DNA from: a virus | DNA: 42,723 nucleotides | Reading direction: 5' to 3' (one strand) | IMG/VR virus record: IMGVR_UViG_3300046816_000422 | Coordinates: 1-42,723 of that record | In this document: positions 20,746 through 28,230 of the stretch, piece by piece | Layout: each line of letters begins with the position of its first letter | Numbering within the stretch: position 1 is the first letter of the stretch | Made by a program: the position numbers and the translations under genes | The notes under the pieces: generated by a model | Databases searched by the model: none | The model's input: only the letters and a program-made list of their open reading frames with translations | What the model was told of the DNA's origin: nothing

Positions 20746-21542
20746 TTGCTCTCCTCCTGTTTGCCGCCGGCTGCTGCCGACGTCGTCTTCGGTGTTTCCT
20801 TCTCGGCCTTCGCGGTGGCCTCGAGGCCGAGCGACTGCTGCCCGTGGTTCATCGCCTCAGTTGCCACCGGGAACCACTCCTCGAGGTTGATGTCTCGAGA
20901 GTCGCCGAGCCCTTCGGAACGATCCTTGGCACGCCGGCCGCGGGCTTCGACCAGCTGGGCAACCCAGCGTCGCGGCGTGCCTTTCTCCGCGTCCGCCGGG
21001 ATCACCCCGACGTAGCCGAGAATGCTCACCATGCCGATGATCTTCTCCGGCAGTTTCTTCCCGCCGGTCAGGGGCCGGCGCAGCGGGTCGCCCTCGTTGT
21101 CGGCCACTTCCTCGTGGCAGACGATCACGACGTTGATCGGCAGATCGCAGACCGAGCGCACGAAGCGCCGGATCTTCGTCTGCACGTCGCCGTGATTCTT
21201 CAGGCCGTCCTTGCGATCGCCGCCAAGCTCCTCGAAGAGTTTTTCGTACATTTCCCCGAGCGGGTCGAGCACGAGCGTCTTGACGTCGGCGCCCTCCTTG
21301 CTGGTCAAGTAGAGGTAGGTGTCGTCCAGCGTCTTCGCGCCGACGAAGGGGACCTCGCGGATCGTGTCGCCGTAGATCGCGTGGCTCTTGCGGCTGGCAT
21401 CGGGGCCGTCTGCGTTGAGCAGGACCAGCGGCTTCGGCGCCGAGCAGGCGCCCACCGTCTTGCCGTTGCCGCCGGGCCCGTAGAGCAACACGTTCCAAGT
21501 CGCGTCGCCTCCATCTGGAGTCACAAACTGTAGGTCGGTCAT
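20742..21542 (-). CDS. Sak4-like RecA-fold ATPase (recombinase)
   Basis: 266 aa. Walker A GPGGNGKT at residues 22-29; hydrophobic strand ending VLDPLGE at 91-97 as Walker B. RecA-like core continues with INVVIVCHEEVADNE. Phage Sak4 proteins are ATPases that stimulate single-strand annealing together with a partner SSB, which is the gene immediately downstream here. C-terminal ~25 residues are a Lys/Glu/Thr-rich tail. ATG overlaps the upstream nuclease stop by 4 bases (ATGA). Confidence 0.8.
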   Translation of the reverse strand: MTDLQFVTPDGGDATWNVLLYGPGGNGKTVGACSAPKPLVLLNADGPDASRKSHAIYGDTIREVPFVGAKTLDDTYLYLTSKEGADVKTLVLDPLGEMYEKLFEELGGDRKDGLKNHGDVQTKIRRFVRSVCDLPINVVIVCHEEVADNEGDPLRRPLTGGKKLPEKIIGMVSILGYVGVIPADAEKGTPRRWVAQLVEARGRRAKDRSEGLGDSRDINLEEWFPVATEAMNHGQQSLGLEATAKAEKETPKTTSAAAGGKQEESK

Positions 21543-22651
21543 GCTGGGGACAGCTCCTCTCGATCGCGCTTCGCCGGCACCCGCTTGAAGAGGGCATCGA
21601 CCAGCTCAGTGTCGTTGGGTTCATTGCAGATCTCTCGGAACCTACAGCCGCGGCAATTCTGCGGCTTGACGTTCCGCACCGGGTAGATCTGGCCGGAGTC
21701 GATCAGGGCGATCTGGCGGCCGAGCGAGACAAGCTCGTTGCCAGACTCCTCGATCTCGGTGGGGGTCAGGAAGACGGGCTCGCGCTGCGACCAGCGCCGG
21801 GCGGCGATCTGCTCGTGGGTCTCCTCGTCAGGGTCGACGCCGGCCCGCTCACAGGCCTCGAGGTAGTTCTCGGGCGTGGTCAGCTGGTCCTTCGCGTGGG
21901 AGACAGTGCGGCGCACCGGGCCGCCGAACTGCAGCTCTTTCTCCGACGCCGGGGCGCCGAGCGCCTTCGCGGCCTCGAAGGTCAACTCGATCCCCTCGTC
22001 TTTCTTCTTCGGCTTCACCCAGCGCGCCGGCTTCGGCATCGCGTTCAAGCGCTCGTCCACGATCACCCCGGTCACCGGCTGCCCTGTCTCCCGTTCCCAG
22101 GCCCATGCGTAGTAGCGGATCTGGCGCGAGTTCGCGATCAATTCGAGTGCAGACAATTCGTTTCGGAGCTTGAACTCGACCAACCAAGTGCGGCCCTCGG
22201 AGTCGACGTGGATCCCGTCGAAGAGAACCTGCAGCCGGTAGCGGTTGGAGTCGCCGGATCCCGACCTCGAGGGCAGCGGCACAAACAGCTCGTGCTCGAG
22301 ACGCTCGAGCGGCAGCGGCACCGCTTCTTCGGCGTACTGCTCGAGCACCCCGCGCAACTTGGTCGCCGTCCGCAAATGAACCTCAGCATCGTAGAAACCG
22401 GCTTCGCGCTGCTGCTTGGCATCCTCCTCAAGGGCGTGGACAAGGACTTCGATCGCCGCGTCGAGACGATCCTCCTCGGCCGCATGGAAGGCCGCCACAG
22501 CACGGCCCCAGGCCCGACCCTCGCGCAGGATGATCGGCGTCTCCTTGGAGCGCAGCGCGGTCCCTGCCAAGTAGCCGCCGTAGTTGAAGTCCCATTGGGC
22601 CTGACAGGTCAGGAGCATCGACTGCTCCGTGTAGCTGATGTCGCGCTTCAC
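21539..22651 (-). CDS. Cas4/RecB-like PD-(D/E)xK exonuclease with FeS cysteines
   Basis: 370 aa. The nuclease core shows Asp145 (FDGIHVD) and Glu159-x-Lys161 (WLVEFKLR), the PD-(D/E)xK triad. Four cysteines in the Cas4/AddB arrangement, Cys16 near the N-terminus and Cys333-x2-Cys336-x5-Cys342 near the C-terminus, should hold a 4Fe-4S cluster. Such phage Cas4-like proteins resect DNA ends. GTG start within the overlap with an upstream zinc gene. Forms a recombination set with Sak4 and SSB. Confidence 0.8.
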   Translation of the reverse strand: MKRDISYTEQSMLLTCQAQWDFNYGGYLAGTALRSKETPIILREGRAWGRAVAAFHAAEEDRLDAAIEVLVHALEEDAKQQREAGFYDAEVHLRTATKLRGVLEQYAEEAVPLPLERLEHELFVPLPSRSGSGDSNRYRLQVLFDGIHVDSEGRTWLVEFKLRNELSALELIANSRQIRYYAWAWERETGQPVTGVIVDERLNAMPKPARWVKPKKKDEGIELTFEAAKALGAPASEKELQFGGPVRRTVSHAKDQLTTPENYLEACERAGVDPDEETHEQIAARRWSQREPVFLTPTEIEESGNELVSLGRQIALIDSGQIYPVRNVKPQNCRGCRFREICNEPNDTELVDALFKRVPAKRDREELSPA

Positions 22652-22860
22652 TAGTGCCTCCTCCGGCAGTCGTGTCGTCGGTAGGCCACCACGTTCGGGT
22701 GGCCGATCCCTGGATGCGAGCGCGCCCGGCGAGTGCCGTGCGCCTTGTAGATCTGGTAGTTGCCGGAGCCCGCGACGGTCTCCTCGAAGGGCAGCGAGTG
22801 GCCGTTGATCGCGGCCCAGACGACCCGGCCGTGGCAGTCCTTGCAGGTCGCCACAGCCAC
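22651..22860 (-). CDS. 69-aa zinc-like protein
   Basis: GTG at 22860 in a TAGTG overlap with the upstream gene. CKDCHGRVVWAAINGHSLPF followed by a basic His-rich end (RRARSHPGIGHPNVVAYRRH then DCRRRH). One CxxC plus Cys/His at the end can make a zinc site. Similar small proteins are frequent in actinophages, role unknown. Confidence 0.6.
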   Translation of the reverse strand: MAVATCKDCHGRVVWAAINGHSLPFEETVAGSGNYQIYKAHGTRRARSHPGIGHPNVVAYRRHDCRRRH

Positions 22861-23066
22861 TAGGGTCGGACCTCGTGCTCGTAGTCCTCGGCCGAAATCA
22901 GGCGCCGCGTCGGCGAGCCATCTACGTAGCCCTCGATGAACCAGCAAGAGACGCTGCCGCTGGGCCCGGAGAGAGGATCGAGAAACGAGGCGACGACCTT
23001 GATCCACTCCCCCGAAGTGTGGAGGACGTGGTCGCCCATTCGGATCTTGCAAGCCTGCTTCAGCAT
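22860..23066 (-). CDS. 68-aa hypothetical protein
   Basis: ATG at 23066 (TGATG overlap). MLKQACKIRMGDHVLHTSGE with WIKVVASFLDP and SVSCWFIEGYVDGSPTRRLI is a compact SH3/Hint-like beta protein by composition. A GDHVLH...GEW turn suggests an inteins-like beta domain but is too short for an intein. Between two zinc genes, function unknown. Confidence 0.55.
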   Translation of the reverse strand: MLKQACKIRMGDHVLHTSGEWIKVVASFLDPLSGPSGSVSCWFIEGYVDGSPTRRLISAEDYEHEVRP

Positions 23067-23290
23067 CAGAAGAGGTCCTCGGGCTGCGGTTCGTCCGGCC
23101 GGCCGGACTCGAAGCCGAGCTTTTCGAGCGCCTTCGCAGCCTTCGCCTCCCCGAGCGTCTTGCCGGAGCCTGGGCAGCGCGTCATGACCCCGCGCCGGCC
23201 GCGATCGTGGAGGTAGATCCGGCCGTTTTGCTTGACCCGGCGATGGCCGAGACAGAAGGGGCACTGGATGACCTCGGCGCTGGGGCTCAC
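23066..23290 (-). CDS. 74-aa zinc-binding protein
   Basis: GTG overlaps the stop of 23287-24021 (GTGA). CPFC at residues 10-13, then HDRG and CPGSGKTLGEAKAAKALEKL: the Cys/His set makes a zinc ribbon, and the helix after it resembles a dimer helix. Could bind ssDNA or RNA in the replication block. Confidence 0.6.
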   Translation of the reverse strand: MSPSAEVIQCPFCLGHRRVKQNGRIYLHDRGRRGVMTRCPGSGKTLGEAKAAKALEKLGFESGRPDEPQPEDLF

Positions 23291-24021
23291 CCGTCGCCCT
23301 CTTCCTCGAGGCGTTCCTGCTCGAGCTTCGCGAGTCGGTTGCGCAAGAAACGGATGGTCGAGCCGTGGGAGGAGAAAAGATCGTTGTCTTCGAGGTCGGC
23401 GAGCCTCCCGTTGATCTCCGCGATCGGCGAGCGGATCTGGCGCTCCCGCTTGTCGCGGCGCAGCTGGTTCTGATCCTCTTGCTCGGACTTCGAGATTGCC
23501 TCTGGCTCGCCCCGCAGCGCGGCCCCCGGAGACGTCGTGTAGCCGCTCTCCTCTGCGGCCTGGGCAACTGCGGCGGCATCCTCCATCGGCTTCGGCACGC
23601 CCTTACTGTCGTAACTGCGTCGGATGGAATCGAAGTCGACGCTATGGACGCTGGCGCGCAGCAATCGGGGCCGCTGATCGAACACCGTGTAGATCAAAAC
23701 GTCGGCGCCCTGACCCTCCGCGAGCCCGACGATCCCGATCGAAAGGTTCTTGGTGCCGGGCACGTCGTAGACGTCACCGGGAGCGAACGGGCACTCCCCG
23801 GCGGGGATCGTGATCCGCGGCGTCTCACCGGAGAAGAGAGCCTGCCGTTGGAAACGATCGAGCGCGAAGACGTAGGCCGGCTTGCCGCGGAAGCGCGACG
23901 CCGGCACCGCCTCGATCTCGCCGCTCGGCCGCGTCACCGTGACCGGCCTCGAGCGCCGCGGCGTCGACGTCTTCGCCCGGTTCACTTCCCGCTTGCGCTG
24001 GCTCTCGGACTTCTCGAGCAT
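23287..24021 (-). CDS. hypothetical protein between helicase and recombination genes
   Basis: 244 aa, ATG overlapping the helicase stop (TGATG). The first 30 residues are basic (KSESQRKREVNRAKTSTPRR). The middle is beta-rich: PASRFRGKPAYVFALDRFQR, GECPFAPGDVYDVPGTKNLS, ADVLIYTVFDQRPRLLRASV. The last ~80 residues are a charged helix (SKSEQEDQNQLRRDKRERQI). Not recognised. Its place suggests replication accessory work such as helicase loading, which only a structure search could support. Confidence 0.5.
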   Translation of the reverse strand: MLEKSESQRKREVNRAKTSTPRRSRPVTVTRPSGEIEAVPASRFRGKPAYVFALDRFQRQALFSGETPRITIPAGECPFAPGDVYDVPGTKNLSIGIVGLAEGQGADVLIYTVFDQRPRLLRASVHSVDFDSIRRSYDSKGVPKPMEDAAAVAQAAEESGYTTSPGAALRGEPEAISKSEQEDQNQLRRDKRERQIRSPIAEINGRLADLEDNDLFSSHGSTIRFLRNRLAKLEQERLEEEGDG

Positions 24022-25376
24022 CAGCGCACGCTCTCCACGTCGTGCCCCAGGGAGCCGACCTCGATTTTCGTCTGCTCGTGCCCCGGTCCCGGCTCCAGGT
24101 GGATGAACTGGTGGGTCCGAGAGGACTGCACGATGTTGATCTTCGCCGGCAAGCCGTTCCTGACCTTGGCGAAATACAGTTCCCCTTCGGGCAAGATGTG
24201 GGCGGTCTCGGCATCCTGTTTGCGGTGCAGGAAGAGGACGGCGTGAGCGTTGGTTTCGAGGGCGCCCGAGCCCTTCAGATCGGCGAGCACCGGCCGCGGC
24301 TTCACCCCTTTGACGTCGCGCAGCCGGGCCCGGTTTAGGTGGGAGACGGCGATGACGTGGCAATTGGCTCGGCCGGCGACTTCGGCGAAGCGGCGGGAGG
24401 CAGCCGACGCGATCTCGGGCTTTTCAAAACCGGGGATTTCGGTGACCGGGTCGATCGCGACGACGTCGTAACCGCCGTAGATGATCCGCTCGCAGATCCG
24501 ATCGGCACTCCACCCAAACGCCTCGAAGTAGTCGAAGGGCAAGCGGCCGTTGGCGGCCACCCTGGCCTCCGCCAGCCGGCGATGATCGTCGGCGTCTAGC
24601 TGGTTGCGAAGGATCTTTTCGAGCCGCACCCCGGTCTGTGCTGTCAGCCAACGAGCGGCTCGCTCCTCCCGCGACATCTCCGTCGCGAAGATCGCCACTT
24701 TCTTGCCCTGCGCGTCGAAGCAGGCCATCATCTGATCGAGCCCCCAGCTCTTGCCCATGTTGGTCCAGCCGGCCAGCACCGACATCTGCTTGCGCCGGTA
24801 GCCCCCCAGGACGGCGCTGTTCAGCTCCCCCCAGGGCAGCTCGAAGACCTCGCGCTCCTCGTCGCGATCGAAGTGCTCGAATAGCTCGTCAAGGATCTCC
24901 TCCCCCGACGTCGGCTCCGCCTCGATCGTGAAGTCCGACGCGGCGAGCTGGAGGCCCTCCCGGATCAAGTCGATCGAGCGCTCCTCGTTGTGCCGCTCGC
25001 GGACGCCCTGTTGGATCAGCTGGGCGCCCTCGAGCTTCGCCCGCAGCTGCGCATTGACCAGGACGATCTTCGCGTAGTGCAGCGCGTTTCCCGCCGCCGG
25101 CACCTTCGCCGTCAGCTCGGCGATCGTCGCCTTGTGCGCCGGCAGCTTGGCGCTGACCATCAGCTCGTCGGCGACGCCGTTGCCCTGGGCGACGTGGCAG
25201 ATCCCCGCGAAGATCTCGCGGTGCTTATCCAGGTAGAAGTGCTTGGCCGTCAGGCCCGAGTCGACCCGGACGCGCTTCAACGCCCGCTCGGAGACCAGCA
25301 TCGCGCCAAGCACCGACTCCTCCGCGTCGATGTTTTGCGGCGGCCCTTCCTGATCGGGCATCGTGACCGAGCCCAC
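24021..25376 (-). CDS. replicative DNA helicase (DnaB-like)
   Basis: 451 aa from GTG 25376 (TAGTG overlap); an ATG 15 bases inside (MPDQEGPPQN) lacks a ribosome site. The N-terminal domain begins IDAEESVLGAMLVS, standard for DnaB. The RecA-type motor has an SVLAGWTNMGKSWGLDQ P-loop (GxxxxGKS), ATEMSREERAARWLT, Walker B YDVVAIDP, and the DnaB H3/H4 block with SHLNRARLRD and the GSGALETNAHAVLFLHR strand. Unwinds the fork; host DNA polymerase and primase presumably complete replication, as none is encoded. Confidence 0.9.
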   Translation of the reverse strand: MGSVTMPDQEGPPQNIDAEESVLGAMLVSERALKRVRVDSGLTAKHFYLDKHREIFAGICHVAQGNGVADELMVSAKLPAHKATIAELTAKVPAAGNALHYAKIVLVNAQLRAKLEGAQLIQQGVRERHNEERSIDLIREGLQLAASDFTIEAEPTSGEEILDELFEHFDRDEEREVFELPWGELNSAVLGGYRRKQMSVLAGWTNMGKSWGLDQMMACFDAQGKKVAIFATEMSREERAARWLTAQTGVRLEKILRNQLDADDHRRLAEARVAANGRLPFDYFEAFGWSADRICERIIYGGYDVVAIDPVTEIPGFEKPEIASAASRRFAEVAGRANCHVIAVSHLNRARLRDVKGVKPRPVLADLKGSGALETNAHAVLFLHRKQDAETAHILPEGELYFAKVRNGLPAKINIVQSSRTHQFIHLEPGPGHEQTKIEVGSLGHDVESVR

Positions 25377-26101
25377 TACTCGGCCCCCTGCTCGCGGCGG
25401 ATCCGGTGGAACTCTTCGTTGACGATGTCGCTGGACGACGCTCTCTTCGCAGCCTGCCGCGCCAGCTCGATCGACTGCTCGAAGATCGCCGGGTTGCCGT
25501 AGATGATCTTCGGCGTCGGCGCCCCCGTCCACCAATGGTCGCCCGCGAAGACCGCTTCGATGATCTTGCGGTGGTGCTCCTCGGTGTAGTCGGGCTTTTC
25601 CCGGATCCGCCCGACGATCGGCGTCAGGTGCGCCCCGACACTTAGCTCCGTGCCGGCGGAATTATTGAAGGCAAAAACAACTGCGGCGGCAAGGGTCAAC
25701 TCGCTCTCAGAAACGACCTTTCGGTTGACGGTCCTTTGTTTCTCTGACGGTTCTTTGACGGTTCCCTTATTAGAGCGAATCTCACTGTGAGACTCGGCAG
25801 TCTCAGGGTGAGATTCGGCAGTCTCACAGTGAGACGACCAAGGCACAGACAAAAAGACGCACTCTCGCCCCTTCTCGTCCTCCGCGAAGGTGAGCAAATT
25901 TTCGCGTTCGAGCACCTTGATCGCGCGGAAGACGGTCGCTCGAGAGAGGCCGGTCTTGTCAACGATCTCGGGCTTGTCCGGCCAGCACTTGCCGGCTTCG
26001 CTCGCGTTGTCGCCGTAGGCGATCAAGACGTAGCGTTGGATCGGCGACAGGTCCCTCTCTCGGCCTTGCTCGAAGGCCCAGCCGACGACCTTGCCACTCA
26101 C
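25376..26101 (-). CDS. winged-helix replication initiator-like protein
   Basis: 241 aa from GTG 26101 (GTGA overlap). Residues ~14-90 (RDLSPIQRYVLIAYGDNASE, CWPDKPEIVDKTGLSRATVF, RAIKVLERENLLTF) form a winged helix of the phage O/DnaD type. A linker with repeats ETAESHPETAESH then basic segments follows, and C-terminal helices with the DYTEEHHRKIIEAVFAGDHW pattern recall DnaD-domain/helicase-loader proteins. It sits directly upstream of dnaB, the usual place for an origin-binding initiator or loader. DNA repeats at 25780-25840 lie inside this gene. Confidence 0.7.
   Translation of the reverse strand: MSGKVVGWAFEQGRERDLSPIQRYVLIAYGDNASEAGKCWPDKPEIVDKTGLSRATVFRAIKVLERENLLTFAEDEKGRECVFLSVPWSSHCETAESHPETAESHSEIRSNKGTVKEPSEKQRTVNRKVVSESELTLAAAVVFAFNNSAGTELSVGAHLTPIVGRIREKPDYTEEHHRKIIEAVFAGDHWWTGAPTPKIIYGNPAIFEQSIELARQAAKRASSSDIVNEEFHRIRREQGAE
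25779..25838. repeat. short repeats inside the initiator-like gene
   Basis: Three near-copies of a 12-15 base unit (on the plus strand TCTCACTGTGAGACTCGGCAG, TCTCAGGTGAGATTCGGCAG, TCTCACAGTGAGAC) lie in this stretch. TCTCACTGTGAGA and TCTCACAGTGAGA are palindromes. Iterons within an initiator gene are a familiar form of phage origin (lambda O). They encode the ETAESH repeat of the protein. An origin here is a proposal from position and repeats. Confidence 0.45.
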
Positions 26102-26277
26102 TCGATGGCCTCCACGAAGCGCACCTTTTCCATGCGCCTCTTCTTGTGGGGCTGCTTCGCCGGCCCCTTGCAGAAGCCGGAGATCTTGCCGCCGATGTCG
26201 GAGATCGGCCGTTTGCCGATCGTGGGGCAACCGGGCTCGGGGCAGACGTACAGCTCGACCTCGCGCCGCTCGCTCAC
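26098..26277 (-). CDS. 59-aa zinc-like basic protein
   Basis: GTG at 26277 overlaps the preceding stop; ends TGA at 26098 overlapping the next GTG. Sequence MSERREVELYVCPEPGCPTI then CKGPAKQPHKKRRM. Cys-x4-Cys plus Cys/His make a zinc finger, with Lys/Arg at the C-terminal side. Below normal gene-finder length, but both overlaps and codon use support it. Confidence 0.6.
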   Translation of the reverse strand: MSERREVELYVCPEPGCPTIGKRPISDIGGKISGFCKGPAKQPHKKRRMEKVRFVEAIE

Positions 26278-26474
26278 GCCGGCAGGAGGTTGTCGTCAAC
26301 GAGGAAGTAGTCGCGCGTCCAGTTGTAACGAATGACGCTGTTGCGCTCGGGATCCCAGCCGGCTGGGGAGGCGATCAAGGTGCCGGCGGCGGTCTGTTTG
26401 ACGACCTGGGGCTTGGGGAGGAAGCAGCCCTTGCCGGGGTCTCGGAACTGGTGCATCCCGATCGTCTGCTTCAC
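26274..26474 (-). CDS. 66-aa hypothetical protein
   Basis: GTG 26474 preceded by GGAGGAGAG. Sequence MKQTIGMHQFRDPGKGCFLP then KPQVVKQTAAGTLIASPAGW: beta-rich, one Cys. First gene after the terminator at 26550-26590, so likely the first gene of the replication transcript. Function unknown. Confidence 0.55.
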   Translation of the reverse strand: MKQTIGMHQFRDPGKGCFLPKPQVVKQTAAGTLIASPAGWDPERNSVIRYNWTRDYFLVDDNLLPA

Positions 26475-26549
26475 CGTAGGCTCTCCTCCATGCCGCGAAG
26501 CTAGGGCGACCGGCGGACGGAAAGTCGTGGTCCCGCCGGCCGGACGCAA

Positions 26550-26590
26550 AACGGCCGCCCCTTGAGCGATCCCAAGACGGGGCGGCCGTT
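26550..26590 (-). terminator. strong inverted repeat, terminator-like
   Basis: AACGGCCGCCCC (26550-26561) and GGGGCGGCCGTT (26579-26590) are perfect 12-bp inverted repeats with a 17-base loop. On the minus strand TTTGCG follows; the U-tract is short. It separates the integrase block from the replication genes. Leftward transcripts from 26783 should stop here in part; 26475-26549 upstream of the next GTG then holds the replication promoter region, though no clear hexamers are seen. Confidence 0.6.
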
Positions 26591-26618
26591 CAATGCTGAA
26601 TGCGAATGCTCGGCGACC

Positions 26619-26783
26619 CTACGCCGGGGGCTGCTCCGGCGTCAAGGGCTGCTCTTTTCGAGGCCGCATTTTGCGGCGAGTGTCTGCCTGCTCGAGGGTT
26701 TCTCCGCGGCCCCTGCCGGCGATCGGCGGGAAGCGGCGGCTGACGTCGTCAGGGCACTCCCGGCGCCAGTCGAAGAGCCTCAC
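26619..26783 (-). CDS. 54-aa basic protein
   Basis: GTG at 26783 overlaps the upstream stop (GTGA). Sequence MRLFDWRRECPDDVSRRFPP then RKMRPRKEQPLTPEQPPA. Arg/Pro-rich, one Cys. Short, but overlap and codon pattern fit. Ends 29 bases before the terminator stem. Confidence 0.5.
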   Translation of the reverse strand: MRLFDWRRECPDDVSRRFPPIAGRGRGETLEQADTRRKMRPRKEQPLTPEQPPA

Positions 26784-27151
26784 GCCGTTGCCCACCCGGC
26801 TTCAACTCGCATCTGTTTGAGCGCCCGCCCGAAGGCGATCGTCACCCCGAGCCGGCGGCACCACTGGTCCTCCAGCGAGCAAATCGCTCGACCGGACGCG
26901 AGCAGTTGCGGGGGCGGCCCGCTAAACGAGAACGATGGATGATGGCTCAGGATTTCGATCTGGCATTTCGGCTGCCCGAGCAGGTGACTCTGGGCTTCGT
27001 CAGGGACCTCTTCGATCTGACCGTGCTTGACGATCGGGTGGGCAGCAGCATGAAGCTGAAACAGCTCGTCAAGCTGCTCCGGGCTCGCCGCTCTGCCAAG
27101 CACCTGCTCGGCGTACATGCGCGGCGGTAATGGCTCGCGACGGCCGGCCAC
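26780..27151 (-). CDS. hypothetical protein after integrase
   Basis: 123 aa, GTG 27151, one base before the integrase stop. N-terminal helix (MAGRREPLPPRMYAEQVLGR), then EQLDELFQLHAAAHPIVKHG, and a C-terminal KQMRVEAGWATA. Position is that of an excisionase or small regulator, but no HTH can be seen, so no function is assigned. In the middle, Cys/His residues are scattered. Confidence 0.55.
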   Translation of the reverse strand: MAGRREPLPPRMYAEQVLGRAASPEQLDELFQLHAAAHPIVKHGQIEEVPDEAQSHLLGQPKCQIEILSHHPSFSFSGPPPQLLASGRAICSLEDQWCRRLGVTIAFGRALKQMRVEAGWATA

Positions 27152-27748
27152 CTAACCCTCAGCTCCAAGTAGAGCGTTAGCCAACTCGAAGGTTGGGTTG
27201 GCGTCCAGGTTGCCGGCGTCCTTGAAGTAGATCATCGTCGTCGCCGGATCCGCGTGGCCGGCGGCGAGCTGGACCTGATGCAGCGGCACCCCGTCCTGCA
27301 GGGCGAGGGTGACGAAGCTGCGGCGCAGCGAGTGCGGGGTCAGCGCCGGGTTGACCTTCGCCTGCTCAGCGAGCGTCTGTATGCGCTCGTAGGCCGCCTG
27401 GCGGGAGATGCCCAGCAGCGGCTCCGCGACCGCACCTGCGCGATTGAGGCGCGCCAGGAGCGGCCCTGTGTCGCGTCCCTCGAGGAAGGCGTCGACCGCG
27501 TCGACCAGGACCGGCGCCAGCGGCACCACGCCCTGCTTGCTGCCCTTGCGGGTGACCCGCAGGGTGCGGTGGCCGCCGGAGCTGCCCAGGTCCGGCACAG
27601 CGGCTCTCACGGCCTCGGAGACGCGGAGCCCGTTGAGCCCCAGGAGGGCGACGAGCAGGAAGTCTCGAGGGTTGGATTTGGCGGCGGCCGCGAGCAGCTT
27701 GCGCAGCTCCTCCCGGCTCGCCCAGGGGGTCGTCAGCTCATTCGGCAC
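27152..27748 (-). CDS. minimal tyrosine recombinase (catalytic domain only)
   Basis: 198 aa from GTG 27748, which has AGGAGAG five bases upstream. The full catalytic set is present: Arg42 (GLRVSE), Lys68 (TRKGSKQG), His139-x-x-Arg142 (PHSLRRSFVT), His165 (AAGHADPAT), and Tyr174 nucleophile (TMIYFKD). There is no N-terminal SAM-like core-binding or arm-binding domain (usual integrases are 300-450 aa); an upstream extension to 28165 is only the shadow of the neighbouring gene. It may act on simple sites, or need a partner for DNA binding. Suggests integration, dimer resolution, or circularisation. Confidence 0.8.
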   Translation of the reverse strand: MPNELTTPWASREELRKLLAAAAKSNPRDFLLVALLGLNGLRVSEAVRAAVPDLGSSGGHRTLRVTRKGSKQGVVPLAPVLVDAVDAFLEGRDTGPLLARLNRAGAVAEPLLGISRQAAYERIQTLAEQAKVNPALTPHSLRRSFVTLALQDGVPLHQVQLAAGHADPATTMIYFKDAGNLDANPTFELANALLGAEG

Positions 27749-27840
27749 GGGACTCTCCTTCGGATCGGCCCGGCCCCTTGCCGAGCGTTGGCGGGAGCCT
27801 ACCGCAGAATGTGCCCACAGACACGGCCCGGACAGATGGA

Positions 27841-28140
27841 CTACGCGGCCGCGGGGATCGCGGTGCGCCGGGAGCGCTCGGCGAGGGCATCGTTGTGGCC
27901 GCCGGCCGCAGCTGCCCGCCGCAGTTCGTTGTCGCTCCGCGACGTCAGCGAGCAGTTCACCGCATCTTCGGTGGTGACGATCTCGGCCGCACGCCGCTCG
28001 AGCGCGGTGAGGTTGTCGATCGCCCGATCGGCGACCTTCTGAAAGCGCTCGTCGTGGCGCATCGTCCGCTGCAGGTCGACCGCCTCTTCGCGGATCTTGC
28101 CCGCTTCGCGCTGCGCGCCGATGTGTCGTAGCCGTGCCAT
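27841..28140 (-). CDS. hypothetical helical protein upstream of integrase
   Basis: 99 aa from the ATG at 28140. Almost all helical, charged: GKIREEAVDLQRTMRHDERF, QKVADRAIDNLTALERRAAE, then a Ser/Arg/Ala tail. It could be the missing DNA-binding partner of the short recombinase, but it has no recognised fold. Ninety-two bases separate it from the integrase start. Confidence 0.45.
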   Translation of the reverse strand: MARLRHIGAQREAGKIREEAVDLQRTMRHDERFQKVADRAIDNLTALERRAAEIVTTEDAVNCSLTSRSDNELRRAAAAGGHNDALAERSRRTAIPAAA

Positions 28141-28173
28141 GCCGGGGACTGTAGCCACGGCGCACGGACGGAA

Positions 28174-28227
28174 CTACGGCCGCCCCCGAGACTCGCTGGT
28201 TGGGAGAACCAATGGGGACGGCCGTAG
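28174..28227 (-). terminator. stem-loop 2 of a tandem pair
   Basis: CTACGGCCGCCCCC (28174-28187) and GGGGACGGCCGTAG (28214-28227) form a 14-bp stem; the single mismatch is a G-U pair in leftward RNA. The 26-base loop holds TGGTT/AACCA, another small stem. Either terminator or recombination-site inverted arms, since it lies next to the recombinase gene. No long U-run. Confidence 0.5.
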
Positions 28228-28230
28228 AAA

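Noticed and set aside
22860-23066. Intein or Hint domain
   Set aside because: Only 68 aa with no splice-site residues; a beta-turn resemblance is too weak.
25376-25400. ATG at 25361 as dnaB start
   Set aside because: No Shine-Dalgarno; GTG 25376 is in the TAGTG overlap usual in this genome. Only five residues differ, so uncertainty remains.
27152-28165. Longer integrase of 337 aa with an N-terminal domain
   Set aside because: The added 139 residues are Arg-rich shadow of the 99-aa gene in another frame and pass two intergenic stretches; the GTG at 27748 has a strong ribosome site.
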